In this document: positions 17,436 to 26,649 of the stretch, piece after piece | Position numbering within the stretch: position 1 is the stretch's first letter | How the letters are laid out: each line of letters starts with the position of its first letter | Assembly: GCF_034424215.1 (NCBI RefSeq) | Contig: NZ_CP139960.1 | Location: 2,480,001 to 2,544,000, forward strand | Source: Niabella yanshanensis | GTDB taxonomy: Bacteria > Bacteroidota > Bacteroidia > Chitinophagales > Chitinophagaceae | DNA: 64,000 bases | Reading direction: 5' to 3' | Notes under the pieces: model-generated | What the model was told of the DNA's origin: nothing | Database searches by the model: none | The model's input: only the letters and a program-made list of their open reading frames with translations | Position numbers and translations under genes: made by a program

Positions 17436-18800
17436 ATGAGCCAAGTTTGGAAAGAATACCAGGAACAACACCGGGAAAGATTTTTAAAAGAGATGATGGA
17501 TTTATTGCGTATTCCATCAATAAGTGCGAAAAGCGAGCATAAAGAAGATATGATCCAATGCGCTGAAGCGGTGAAGGCTTCTTTACTGGCGAGCGGCTGT
17601 GATAAAGCGGCAGTGATGAATACCGGCGGACATCCGGTGGTATATGGCGAAAAAATAATTGACCCTGCAAAACCAACTGTACTGGTTTACGGCCATTATG
17701 ATGTGCAGCCTGTAGAACCGCTGGAACTTTGGCATATGCCGCCTTTTGAGCCCACTATAAAAGATGAAAAAGTATTTGCGCGCGGTAGCGCCGATGATAA
17801 AGGGCAGTTTTACATGCACGTAAAAGCCCTGGAAACCATGGTGAAGACGAATACCATGACCACCAATATCAAGTTCATTATTGAGGGTGAGGAAGAAGTG
17901 GGCTCTCCTAACCTGGGTAAGTTTGTTGCCGCCCATAAAGAGCTACTAAAAGCAGATGTGATCCTGATCAGCGACAGTTCTTTACTGAGCATGGAAAACC
18001 CTTCGCTTGATACAGGCGTACGCGGACTGAGCTATATTGAAGTAGAAGTTACAGCAGCAGCACGCGACTTGCATAGCGGTACTTATGGCGGTGCGGTGGC
18101 CAATCCCATCGTGGTTTTATCCAAGATGATCGCCAGCTGTCATGATGAAAATAATCATATCACCATACCCGGGTTTTATGATGATGTAAATGTAGTATCA
18201 GAAGAAGAAAGAGCACTAATTAACCAGGCACCTTTTGACGAACAGGAGTATAAAGACGAAATAGGTATTAAAGAACTATGGGGAGAAAAGGGCTTCAGCA
18301 CTTATGAGCGTACCGGCATCCGTCCTACTTTGGAGCTAAACGGCATCTGGGGTGGGTACACCGGCGAAGGTGCAAAAACCGTTCTGCCGGCTAAAGCTAC
18401 TGCAAAGATCTCGGCAAGGCTGGTTCCTAATCAAACCAGCGAAAAGATTACCGAATTGCTATTGGCTCATTTCAGGAAAATAGCGCCTTCATGTGTAACG
18501 GTAAATGCATTTGAGCATCATGGCGGAGAACCTTATGGCACGCCTATCGATAGCAAGGGTTACCAGGCAGCCAGCAAGGCACTGGAGACCACATTTGGTA
18601 AAACACCGATTCCGGTAAAAGGTGGCGGCAGCATTCCTATTTGCCACACGCTTGAAAGCGAGCTGGGCACCAAGATCATCTTTATGGGCTTCGGACTGGA
18701 TAATGACGGACTGCATAGCCCGAATGAAAAATATAATATAGAGAACTATTATAAGGGCATCGAAACCATCCCTTATTTCCACCAGTTCTTTGCTGAATAA
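17436..18800 (+). CDS. M20 family dipeptidase
   Basis: Cytosolic zinc metallopeptidase of the PepV/carnosinase-like group that cleaves dipeptides. Metal-site motifs are in order: VYGHYDVQP (His, Asp), ARGSADDKGQF (bridging Asp), EGEEEVGSPNL (catalytic Glu pair), and GLDNDGLHSPNEKY (last His). The lid/dimerisation domain lies between (ARDLHSGTYGGAVANP). At 454 aa with no signal peptide it is typical. It is monocistronic; a perfect 18-bp-arm inverted repeat starts 8 bp after its stop and may act as its terminator. A TACCTTCG element at 17406-17413 is a possible promoter. Confidence 0.94.
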   Translation: MSQVWKEYQEQHRERFLKEMMDLLRIPSISAKSEHKEDMIQCAEAVKASLLASGCDKAAVMNTGGHPVVYGEKIIDPAKPTVLVYGHYDVQPVEPLELWHMPPFEPTIKDEKVFARGSADDKGQFYMHVKALETMVKTNTMTTNIKFIIEGEEEVGSPNLGKFVAAHKELLKADVILISDSSLLSMENPSLDTGVRGLSYIEVEVTAAARDLHSGTYGGAVANPIVVLSKMIASCHDENNHITIPGFYDDVNVVSEEERALINQAPFDEQEYKDEIGIKELWGEKGFSTYERTGIRPTLELNGIWGGYTGEGAKTVLPAKATAKISARLVPNQTSEKITELLLAHFRKIAPSCVTVNAFEHHGGEPYGTPIDSKGYQAASKALETTFGKTPIPVKGGGSIPICHTLESELGTKIIFMGFGLDNDGLHSPNEKYNIENYYKGIETIPYFHQFFAE

Positions 18801-18807
18801 AGTTAAT

Positions 18808-18856
18808 GCCACGAATGCACGAATAAAAAAGTAATAACTATTCGTGCATTCGTGGC
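18808..18856. repeat. Palindromic repeat, GCCACGAATGCACGAAT family (copy 1)
   Basis: GCCACGAATGCACGAATA (18808-18825) and its perfect complement (18839-18856) surround a 13-bp spacer. It lies between the dipeptidase stop and the GxxExxY start. Related sequences occur at 19290-19302, 19441-19472 and 34161-34204. Confidence 0.9.
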
Positions 18857-18892
18857 TAATTTAGCATTGCTGATACCTAACAAATACTACCT

Positions 18893-19269
18893 ATGGATGA
18901 ACCAATCCTCTTTAAAGAAGAAAGCTATACAATTGTAGGCACCTGTATGGAAGTACACAATAACCTGGGCTGCGGGTTTGCAGAAATAGTGTATAAAGAT
19001 GCCTTAGAGTACGAGTTTAATAAACGGCATATTCCTTTTGAACGGGAAAAGAAATACAGTGCCCGTTATAAAGACATCGTACTGCCACATTATTTCTATG
19101 CCGATTTTGTTGTATTCAATGAAATTATACTCGAAATAAAATCTGTTTCGCAATTCACTAATGAGTTTACAGCGCAATGTATTAATTATCTGAAGTAGCC
19201 GGTAATCAATTGTCCATGCTGGTAAATTTTGGTTTAACCCGTTTAACTTCTAAACGCATCGTTTTGTAG
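18893..19269 (+). pseudogene. GxxExxY (PD-(D/E)XK nuclease-like) gene, frameshifted
   Basis: GxxExxY proteins (PDDEXK_3 type) are small nuclease-fold proteins of unknown role. The name motif is present (GFAEIVY, residues 28-34), as are the nuclease-fold residues Asp71 (YADFVV) and Glu81-x-Lys83 (LEIK). The first frame ends after 101 aa at INYLK followed by TAG (19196-19198). The missing tail is intact one frame back: VAGNQLSMLVNFGLTRLTSKRIVL, ending at 19269. Adding one A after CTGAA at the break restores a normal full-length protein, so this is a single-base deletion, a sequencing error in a short A-run, or less likely a programmed shift. The gene is bracketed by palindromic repeats. Confidence 0.85.
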
Positions 19270-19615
19270 TACTTTAATGAAAGTTGTATGCCACGAATAC
19301 ACGAATATTGCTCCTATCCCCCGCATAGGGAATCTATTTTTTGCAGGTGACATTAATTCGGAGTACTTACTTTAAAAAAGCAATAGTAAAGCCTGGGCAA
19401 CTGTACCCCTTTGGCACTTTGAGTTGACCATGAATAAACTACCACGTATCCTTCATTTTGTGTATTCGTGGTAACCTTTATATGGTTCAAATATTTTGCA
19501 GTAGCATTCCAGCTATGGCAACATGGAAAAGCAAACCATTAAGAAATGAAGGAGCATTAAGACTTAACTAACCTTAACTCCGTTATGGTTTATGTCTTAC
19601 CTAATGGCAATTCTA
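19270..19615. other. 346-bp non-coding gap with degenerate repeat copies
   Basis: No gene is supported here. It holds two pieces of the palindromic repeat described at 18808. Otherwise it is AT-rich sequence with a CCCCCGC/GCATAGGG-like stretch near 19318 and no clear promoter. It separates the GxxExxY pseudogene from the 3' end of the leftward peroxidase operon. Confidence 0.6.
19290..19472. repeat. Split copy of the palindromic repeat (copy 2)
   Basis: CCACGAATACAC (19291-19302) and GTGTATTCGTGG (19460-19471) are exact 12-bp complements, but are separated by 157 bp instead of about 13. The right end also pairs locally (ACCACG 19441-19446 with CGTGGT 19467-19472), so it may be a decayed hairpin of its own plus a half copy on the left. 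Confidence 0.65.
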
Positions 19616-20755
19616 TTACTTTGGCAACTCCGGCCGGCGCATGCGGTAAGGCGTACCCGTCAATGTATTTAAGAAAGCTACCAGTTGTTTCTTTTCCTGG
19701 GGGATCAGGTTCAATGGTTTTATTAAACGATCTGTTTTAGGAAACATGGGATCGTTACGCTGCTCTTCGGTTTTAGCAGGTTGCGGCATACCGCTGTTAT
19801 AGATATTAATAACGCCTTCGAGGTTATCAAACAAACCATTGTGCATCCAGGGACGGGTTCGGCCTAGCTCTCTTAAAGAAGGAGTACGGAATCGGCCAAC
19901 ATCTTCATTTTTCTTTGTTACATTATAACGCCCCAAGTCTTCGAATTTTCTTTTATAATAAGTAAGACCGATATTATGAAAACTGGTATCTGTTAAGAAC
20001 GGGCCGCTATGGCAATTCATACAACGCGCTTTAGTGCGGAATAAATGCAGCCCGGCCACTTCATCATCAGTAAACTCTTCGTAATCGCCGCCTAAAAACT
20101 GGTCGTAGCGGCTGGAGCGGCTTTTAATGATTTTTTGAAATGCTGCTAAAGCCCGGGATATCTTATCAAAGTCGATTTCCTTGCTTTGGTAGGCCTTTTC
20201 AAACAGCGCTTCATACCCCTTTATCCTGCCCAGCTTTTCACCAAGTGTAGGCACATCCATATTCATTTCATGGTGTGCACTCAAAGGCTCTACCATCTGC
20301 GTTTCAAAGCTGTTAGCACGTCCGTCCCAGAACAGTACTTTATTAATGTGTACATTCAGCAGGCTCTGGGTGTTACGGGTGCCCTGCAAATGATCGTTAC
20401 CTAAGGCAAGCACCCTTCCATCCTGCCATGACAGGTCCGGATCATGACAGCTGCTGCAGGATATCTGGTTGGAACCCGACAAACGGGGATCAAAGAAAAG
20501 TATCTTACCAAGATGCGTTAAGGGGTCTTTATCGGCTTTGAACCAGGAAGTATCATCTTTAGGCATCACCACCATTTCGCTCCATATAGCACCAGCGTCT
20601 ATCGTAGGCTGTGGCCATTGGGCTATAGGACGACTATACAGATTTCTTAAGGAATCATTGTAGGTTTTAAATACCGGTAAAGCCTGATTCGTAAAAGAAA
20701 AAGAGCCGAGCCCAATAAGAATAATGAGACCTATAACCAGATATATTTTTCGCAT
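19616..20755 (-). CDS. Di-haem cytochrome c peroxidase (CcpA/MauG family)
   Basis: Periplasmic di-haem enzyme that reduces peroxide or oxidises a partner protein. Two haem c sites are visible: CSSCH (residues 100-104) and CMNCH (245-249), with downstream blocks normal for the family (FRTPSLRELGRTRPWMHNGLF). An N-terminal hydrophobic segment (residues 4-20) serves as signal or anchor. At 379 aa it is complete. It is the last gene of a leftward operon with a TonB receptor, a DUF4876 lipoprotein and a DUF6850 protein; its start lies 4 bp from the preceding stop. This context suggests oxidation of something handled by the receptor, not plain peroxide removal. Confidence 0.92.
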   Translation of the reverse strand: MRKIYLVIGLIILIGLGSFSFTNQALPVFKTYNDSLRNLYSRPIAQWPQPTIDAGAIWSEMVVMPKDDTSWFKADKDPLTHLGKILFFDPRLSGSNQISCSSCHDPDLSWQDGRVLALGNDHLQGTRNTQSLLNVHINKVLFWDGRANSFETQMVEPLSAHHEMNMDVPTLGEKLGRIKGYEALFEKAYQSKEIDFDKISRALAAFQKIIKSRSSRYDQFLGGDYEEFTDDEVAGLHLFRTKARCMNCHSGPFLTDTSFHNIGLTYYKRKFEDLGRYNVTKKNEDVGRFRTPSLRELGRTRPWMHNGLFDNLEGVINIYNSGMPQPAKTEEQRNDPMFPKTDRLIKPLNLIPQEKKQLVAFLNTLTGTPYRMRRPELPK

Positions 20756-20759
20756 GAGT

Positions 20760-22412
20760 TTACAAAAATATTTGAAATCCTAATGAAATACTGAATTGAT
20801 TTTTGCCGGTATAAGTTGGAACCAGAGCTCTGCTAATATCGCTATCCTTAAGCTTTTGCAGGTAGTCTATATTCAAAGAAATGGAAGACCCTGCTAATCT
20901 CAATAGGGAAGGTGAGTAATACATAAGGCTCAGCTTGCCACTGAAAAAAGTTGATCCTCTAAAATCATATTCGGGATACGTAATGTTTCCGGTGAATACA
21001 TTTACTTGTGTTAGCGGCACTGATAAATCATTTTTGAGCGGCAGCATCAGTCCGGACTTCACATTGATTTTAAAGTTATGTTTTGCTCCATAAAAATACT
21101 TACCGGCATATAGAGAAAAGTCTGCTCTTGTATGCTCATAAAAATGCATTGCAAGAAAATCCTTCTTTTTAAAATGATTGAACATCCCATTAAAACCCAG
21201 CTCTACCAGCACCTTTCCAAAGTTTTTTAGAGAAAGCAAATAGTCTAATAAAGCGTTATGCCCGTCGTAGAGATAGTTGGCGCCGTTGGATGACGACATC
21301 AGCACAGCTGTCCCTTCGTTAATACTTCCATTGAATGAGATCTGATGCACTCTTTTTTGATTTTCATTATAAATAAGCGCTTCCAGTTTTTTCACCAGAA
21401 GCTCGTATTTACTGTGAACCTGCTCTTGTATGGGATTGTTTAGACTATCCTTATTGGTAGATAAAATAAAATTTCTTTTCGCAAAAAAGGAATTGCTATA
21501 ATTTCCTTTCACCCACCAGTTGCTGATATGGGTGGCCATATTTATAATCCACCCATCAATCTTATCTTTCGATTTCGAATAAGCTTCTGAAGTATACTGT
21601 CCAATATACCCATATCCATTGTTAATATACAAACGCCTGTCGGGATACAACTGGCTCGTTCTGAACATCTCATTCTTATACAAAATATCATATGCCCCAT
21701 CCGTTTTGCCGATCATATATCCCGCTCCCAAAATCGTATTCTTATATTTATAAGCTAAACCCGGAGTATACTTTATTTGAAATATTTTATTTTCGGGTCG
21801 GGGATCGACCGATCCTGAAGACCAGTGGTAGTCATAGTTCAATAAAGAGGTCATCTGAAAACCGCCGGCTAAAGGGAGCCCCAATCCTGCCTCAAACCTT
21901 ATGTTTTGCCGTTCATAATTACCGGCTTTCGCAGCAAAATGCGTAAATGGCGTGCCTGGTTGTAAACTTTCAGACAGATTATTAGCCAAGCTGTCTTCCC
22001 AGATTTTATCAAAATAAAACCGGCCTTGTATTTTAGCTTTTCCAACTGTTGTAAAACCTTCTGTATAAAAAGCCGCAGTATAGGTTCGATACGCTTCTAC
22101 CGGCAGTCGAATATTCTTTTCGGTATTTTTATAATGCATCTCTATTAATCCTGCCTGTTTTAATGTATCAAATACCAGCTGAACTGGGTTACTTTGCAAA
22201 AATTGCAGCCTCTCCCGGTTCGAAAGGATCCAGTACAAACTGTCTGAGCGATTTCCCTTTGCCCGCTCGGTTTGCAAACTTTTATAGAAGCCGGGACTGA
22301 TAGAGGACAATGAATCTTCCAAAGTAGCAACCTGAGCATGTGCAAAGAACATGTTCAGGCTGAAACCAGCGGTAATCCAAAATATCTTAAGTTTAGAAAA
22401 CATGTTCATCAC
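20760..22412 (-). CDS. DUF6850 family outer-membrane beta-barrel protein
   Basis: Function unknown. A signal peptide (ending near FFAHAQ, about residue 27) is followed by a helical stretch, then repeated amphipathic beta-strands with aromatic ends (FQMTSLLNYDYHWSSG, TILGAGYMIGKTDGAYD, NIDYLQKL) and a C-terminal strand ending FQIFL, typical of outer-membrane barrels. It overlaps the DUF4876 gene by 4 bp (translational coupling) and is followed 4 bp later by the peroxidase gene. A second Met four codons in is an equally possible start. The DUF6850 name is from recognised sequence pattern and context. Confidence 0.68.
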   Translation of the reverse strand: MMNMFSKLKIFWITAGFSLNMFFAHAQVATLEDSLSSISPGFYKSLQTERAKGNRSDSLYWILSNRERLQFLQSNPVQLVFDTLKQAGLIEMHYKNTEKNIRLPVEAYRTYTAAFYTEGFTTVGKAKIQGRFYFDKIWEDSLANNLSESLQPGTPFTHFAAKAGNYERQNIRFEAGLGLPLAGGFQMTSLLNYDYHWSSGSVDPRPENKIFQIKYTPGLAYKYKNTILGAGYMIGKTDGAYDILYKNEMFRTSQLYPDRRLYINNGYGYIGQYTSEAYSKSKDKIDGWIINMATHISNWWVKGNYSNSFFAKRNFILSTNKDSLNNPIQEQVHSKYELLVKKLEALIYNENQKRVHQISFNGSINEGTAVLMSSSNGANYLYDGHNALLDYLLSLKNFGKVLVELGFNGMFNHFKKKDFLAMHFYEHTRADFSLYAGKYFYGAKHNFKINVKSGLMLPLKNDLSVPLTQVNVFTGNITYPEYDFRGSTFFSGKLSLMYYSPSLLRLAGSSISLNIDYLQKLKDSDISRALVPTYTGKNQFSISLGFQIFL

Positions 22413-23737
22413 TTCTCAAATGAGGCATCGCTTTTAGACGGGTCGGCTTTTGTTTTCGTTTCAAAATCATTAGCTGAACTATTCGTATCCTGTAATATTC
22501 TTCGTCCTTCTACGGTTTTTACCGTTTTTCTTATTAACGACTGTGATGAATACCTGGCACCCGCAACAAAATTGCCTGAGGCATCTAATCCAACCGGCAG
22601 CCTTTTAGGCGTTCGATCTGTTTCCAGCGGAGTAACCAGCTCTACCGCATCAATGATAGAAACGGTTAACGGAACCTGTAAGCCATAGTCGCCGCCACCG
22701 CTTGGCGCTAAAAATTTAGGAAGGTTGCTCATATCTACTCCGGCCGCTTTAAACATTATAAAGTCATCCCGGCTATTGTTATCCATAACCCAATCTTTAC
22801 CACTGTATATAAAAGCTTTTACATTATCTACCAGAGGGTTATCAACATCATATTTCCATGGTTGAAAGGTACCTGTTCCGGTATAGGCTTCTCGGAGATC
22901 TTCAACAAGATTTACTTCAAAATCGGCATGACTTAAGTCTATTGTTAACGCAGGATTGGTGATACCTATTATTTCGCCATCATTTCCGTCATAGGGGTTC
23001 GCATGGTTCATGGCTGTTTGTGCGACAACTATGCTTTTACCAGGCTCAAGAGGATGCTCTTTGCCAGTGCCGGGAATCATAAACAAATACCTGAAATACA
23101 GGTTGTCTTTATTCGGATCGCCAATAGCAGACATTCCGGATACTTTACTCCAGTCGAATGGCACCGCACCAGTAGACACCGCTTTATTGTTGCATATAGT
23201 GCTGCCCAGGAACAAACTATCCAAATATATTGTTTCATTGGAATTATTATAAATTTCCACGAATTGGTCGCGATACAAGGCACCGGTTTTGGTATCGGAA
23301 CCTGCATAGTAAATTTGTTTAAACACCAGGTCCCCTATTTTGCCGCCCTGCAGCTGAAGCCGGATATTTGTATTCATATTCAGCGCTTGTGTTTCTGTTG
23401 CATTGTATGGCACATTAGAAGTCACAAACACATTTGTCAACGACCGAAACTCCTCTTCAGTATAGTTTCTGGAAGCAGATACGGTATAATTTCCAGGAGC
23501 AATGCTCGCAAATACAGCAATGCCCGAACCGTTGGTACTGGCCGTATTCTCCTGTCCGCTTATCAAATTGGTTATTTTAACCAGTACATTTTCTTTAGAC
23601 AAACCTAAAGCACTATCCTCCGGGCTGTATCCCACCTGTACGCTCAGCGATATGGCCTGCACTGTATCAATATCTGACTTTCTGCAGGCGAAAAAAGCAG
23701 ATAGCAGCAGCATAACCGCAAATAATTGTTTTTTCAT
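22409..23737 (-). CDS. DUF4876 family lipoprotein
   Basis: Probable surface or periplasmic lipoprotein of unknown function. The signal peptide ends at the lipobox LSAFFAC (Cys about residue 18). A carboxypeptidase-regulatory-like beta domain follows (VLVKITNLISGQENTASTNGSGIAVFASIAPGNYTVSAS). From about residue 130 it reads GDLVFKQIYYAGSDTKTGALYRDQFVEIYNNSNETIYLDSLFLG, which is the DUF4876 core and resembles lamin-tail-like domains. It sits between the TonB receptor (30 bp upstream) and DUF6850 (4-bp overlap), so a partner role to the receptor, as SusD is to SusC, is a reasonable inference. Confidence 0.78.
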   Translation of the reverse strand: MKKQLFAVMLLLSAFFACRKSDIDTVQAISLSVQVGYSPEDSALGLSKENVLVKITNLISGQENTASTNGSGIAVFASIAPGNYTVSASRNYTEEEFRSLTNVFVTSNVPYNATETQALNMNTNIRLQLQGGKIGDLVFKQIYYAGSDTKTGALYRDQFVEIYNNSNETIYLDSLFLGSTICNNKAVSTGAVPFDWSKVSGMSAIGDPNKDNLYFRYLFMIPGTGKEHPLEPGKSIVVAQTAMNHANPYDGNDGEIIGITNPALTIDLSHADFEVNLVEDLREAYTGTGTFQPWKYDVDNPLVDNVKAFIYSGKDWVMDNNSRDDFIMFKAAGVDMSNLPKFLAPSGGGDYGLQVPLTVSIIDAVELVTPLETDRTPKRLPVGLDASGNFVAGARYSSQSLIRKTVKTVEGRRILQDTNSSANDFETKTKADPSKSDASFEK

Positions 23738-23767
23738 TTCTCTGTTTTTTTTACTACTTGTTATGTT

Positions 23768-26533
23768 TTATAATTGCAAACTGGCACCTATGGTAATGCT
23801 TAAAGGGCGGTAATTATAGATTCCTACCGAATCAGAACCGTTATTATTACTAATTTTATATGCCTTAGGTTTCATGTTCAGCACGTTAAAAGCGCTAACC
23901 GATAACCGTATACTTTTTTTAATTTCTTTTGCCACTCGCATGTTGAAGTTCCAGAAACCTTTTGATGGAATAACCAACTGCTCCTGATCTGCTTCACCAA
24001 AGCCTTTGCGTAAATAAGCTAACGCATCGTTTCGGGCCGCCTCGGGCGAGGGCACGATCACTTCGCCCGTATAAAGTGTATACGCGACCGGGTAAATGTT
24101 CTGTGCTTCCCAGCGCTGTTTCAATAATGGCTGATAGTCGATCACCGTATTTACAATAAACCCAACTTTTGGAATGTGGGTGCTTGTCGTAAAACTCACA
24201 ATAGATTCCCGGGAAGTTCTTTGCTTGTTTATATACTGCACATACACTACTCCGTTTTGTTGGGCCACATCTGAAGCCAGTTCGGTTGTTGTTAAATTCC
24301 CTCCGGTGTATTTAGATACAGTATAACCTGCTCTTAAACCAAATGAGGTGGCGATAACCGGTACAAATTTTGTCTGAAATGACAACTGTAAACCATAGTC
24401 GACCGAGCTCAAACCATTGTTCATCCGGCTACGCTTCAATTCCCACACCTTGCCCTGCTCGCCAGTAGGAAAATAAGCAATGGTACCATCCTCATTTAAA
24501 GTATAGTCGTACAACGGAATCTCTGCAGGTATAAACTCTGAAAACGTATTGAATCCGTTTTTATTTTTTTTGTAGTAACCGAATAGCGACCCGTTTCCTA
24601 TTCTAGCCGAATTAAAAGTTACACCCTGTTCAAACTGATAGGTCACCGCATTTCTAAGACGCTCATTTTTCGCCAACACTTTTTGGGTGTAAACCAGATA
24701 AAGGCTTTTATTAACCTGGCCTGTATACAGATTCAGCAACGGTATATCGAAATAAGTCGGAGCAGGGTATAAATGCGCCAAAGAAGGCGATTTAAACGAT
24801 ATCCCGTAAGAAGTGCTTAAACTCCAGTTTTTATGAACATAATAATTGAAGGAAACCCTGGGCTGGGGATTATTTCTTCCGTTTTGAAAATTTAATCTAA
24901 AGCCAAGCCCCAAATTAAATCGTCTTGAAAACATTTTACCTCTGACATTGTCCTGTAAATACAGGGCTACATTATTTTCAAATCGGACACTATCTTCATA
25001 GCTGAAAGACCGTTCATTCTGATTTGATAAATTGACCCATCTTGGCCTGTTGGGATCTACAATGTATCCCAATCCCGTATTGCCAGAAGTATTAAAAGCA
25101 AAACCAAATGACAGCTGATGTTGCAGGCCGGCAGTTGGCAGCAGGTTGGTTTGCATGTCTATATTGGCACTGTAAGCAATGGGTTTACCGTCTATTTCTT
25201 CCACCGCCAAATAGTTCCCCGGAATAAAAACGCCTTCATAAATCCCTGTCGTATCCTTGTATCCTATCCCTTTGGGCGGCTGATTAAACAGCATTTGCGA
25301 GTAGGTATACTGTTTTCCCTGAGAATAGTTTAAAAGAACTGACGCGGTATTAAAAAATCGTTTATTGAAATTGAAGGTAGTATTATTGCTAATACGTAGA
25401 TTTCTTCTTTTAGAATAACTCATTACCCGGTCATCGTCGTCAGGATCGGCCTTAATATCATCCAGGTTAGACTCGCCATTTATGGTAAGCGAGTTGGTAA
25501 CAACTTTTGAAAAGTTTTTCGTCCACTTTAAACTGGCGTTGAAATTATCGTAGCTTTTCAGCTTGTCCCGTGGATCGTCATTGCTATTCAGGTATCCTAT
25601 GCTAAAATTCACGGCACCCGCCTTTTCCCCCAAACTGAGCCCCTTTGTCAATGAGAAACTACTGGAGCCGCCGTTAATATTTGTTGTAAAACTATACGGG
25701 GCCTTGCCCGCCTTTGTAGTAATTAGTATCGCCCCGTTCGTAAAATCGCCGTAACGTGCCGAACCAATACCCTGTATTACCTCAATACTGGCTATGTTAG
25801 ACATGGGAATATCTCTCAAATCAAAACCATTATAAGTAACGTCCATCGCCGTTTCCCCCTGGGCATTTAACAAAGAGCCTCCAAGTCCCCGGGAGGAGAG
25901 GCCCCGAGACTGCATGTTTGTTTCATTGCTAACCCGAACCCCGTCTATAAAAACGGCTATGCCAAATGAATTATTGATTGCGTCGGCGTCCGATGCACTG
26001 GTTCTTAAATTAATTGTTTGAGGTGATTGTAAATTAGGTGCCTCGGTCTTCTTTCCGGGCAAAGTATTTAACACATCCATCAATGAAAAAGCCTGTAACT
26101 GACGGATAGCTTCTTCGTCAAAAACAATCGAAGACGCTGAGTTCTGATTTTTGACCGTACCAGTTACCACTACATCGTTTAAGGTTAAACTCAGGTTGGG
26201 GAGTGTCATTTTTATAACGGAAGCATAATTCGCCTTTTTTAGCACAATCGTTTGAGTGGCTTTATTTACGTAAGAAACTTCAAGCGTAACGCTATCTAAT
26301 CTTAGAAAATCCGTAGAAAATTCGAACATACCACTAGCGTCGGTAGTTTTGGAAGCGATTTCAACACCATCTAAATTTAATTTTGCTGTAGCAAACTGCA
26401 GTGGCTTCCCCTGCGTGTCTTCTACCCAACCACGAATACCTCCGGTATCCTGCGCACCTAACGCTATAGCAAAAAAATTTGCTACGAGCGACAACAGCCC
26501 AATATAAAAATATTTAGCAATAGTCCCTTTCAT
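23768..26533 (-). CDS. TonB-dependent receptor of the DUF4876/peroxidase operon
   Basis: Outer-membrane importer of unknown ligand. After a signal peptide (ending near AIALGAQ) comes a CarboxypepD_reg-like domain (GIRGWVEDTQGKPLQFATAKL), the plug (NDVVVTGTVKNQNSASSIVFDEEAIRQL, then VIQGIGSARYGDFTNGAILITTKAG) and a long beta-barrel ending in LSITIGASLQL. At 921 aa it is complete. It is the first gene of a four-gene leftward operon. The plug lacks the SusC-type start, and no SusD homologue is present, so polysaccharide uptake is unlikely; small-molecule or metal-complex uptake is the better guess. Confidence 0.88.
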   Translation of the reverse strand: MKGTIAKYFYIGLLSLVANFFAIALGAQDTGGIRGWVEDTQGKPLQFATAKLNLDGVEIASKTTDASGMFEFSTDFLRLDSVTLEVSYVNKATQTIVLKKANYASVIKMTLPNLSLTLNDVVVTGTVKNQNSASSIVFDEEAIRQLQAFSLMDVLNTLPGKKTEAPNLQSPQTINLRTSASDADAINNSFGIAVFIDGVRVSNETNMQSRGLSSRGLGGSLLNAQGETAMDVTYNGFDLRDIPMSNIASIEVIQGIGSARYGDFTNGAILITTKAGKAPYSFTTNINGGSSSFSLTKGLSLGEKAGAVNFSIGYLNSNDDPRDKLKSYDNFNASLKWTKNFSKVVTNSLTINGESNLDDIKADPDDDDRVMSYSKRRNLRISNNTTFNFNKRFFNTASVLLNYSQGKQYTYSQMLFNQPPKGIGYKDTTGIYEGVFIPGNYLAVEEIDGKPIAYSANIDMQTNLLPTAGLQHQLSFGFAFNTSGNTGLGYIVDPNRPRWVNLSNQNERSFSYEDSVRFENNVALYLQDNVRGKMFSRRFNLGLGFRLNFQNGRNNPQPRVSFNYYVHKNWSLSTSYGISFKSPSLAHLYPAPTYFDIPLLNLYTGQVNKSLYLVYTQKVLAKNERLRNAVTYQFEQGVTFNSARIGNGSLFGYYKKNKNGFNTFSEFIPAEIPLYDYTLNEDGTIAYFPTGEQGKVWELKRSRMNNGLSSVDYGLQLSFQTKFVPVIATSFGLRAGYTVSKYTGGNLTTTELASDVAQQNGVVYVQYINKQRTSRESIVSFTTSTHIPKVGFIVNTVIDYQPLLKQRWEAQNIYPVAYTLYTGEVIVPSPEAARNDALAYLRKGFGEADQEQLVIPSKGFWNFNMRVAKEIKKSIRLSVSAFNVLNMKPKAYKISNNNGSDSVGIYNYRPLSITIGASLQL

Positions 26534-26636
26534 TTTGGAGCTGCAAAACTACTGGCATATCTTCCCGTTTCATTTACGAAATGCGGAAATATTCATTTGA
26601 CCAAAATCAACTATTCGTCATTACTGGCCAATTTTA

Positions 26637-26644
26637 TAATTTTG
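26637..26644 (+). promoter_or_regulatory. -7 element TAATTTTG, predicted leaderless start
   Basis: TAATTTTG ends 5 nt before the ATG at 26650, so transcription would start at or next to the start codon. Confidence 0.55.
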
Positions 26645-26649
26645 CCCCG

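Noticed and set aside
18808-18856. Palindrome as a simple terminator only
   Set aside because: The stem could terminate transcription, but it lacks a clear T-run and recurs elsewhere in the window, so a repeat-family reading explains more.
18893-19198. GxxExxY as a complete 101-aa gene
   Set aside because: The conserved C-terminal part lies in the adjacent frame up to 19269, so the short frame is a truncation product.
23003-23608. 201-aa plus-strand frame within the DUF4876 gene
   Set aside because: It lies antisense to a well-supported gene, with no recognisable domain.
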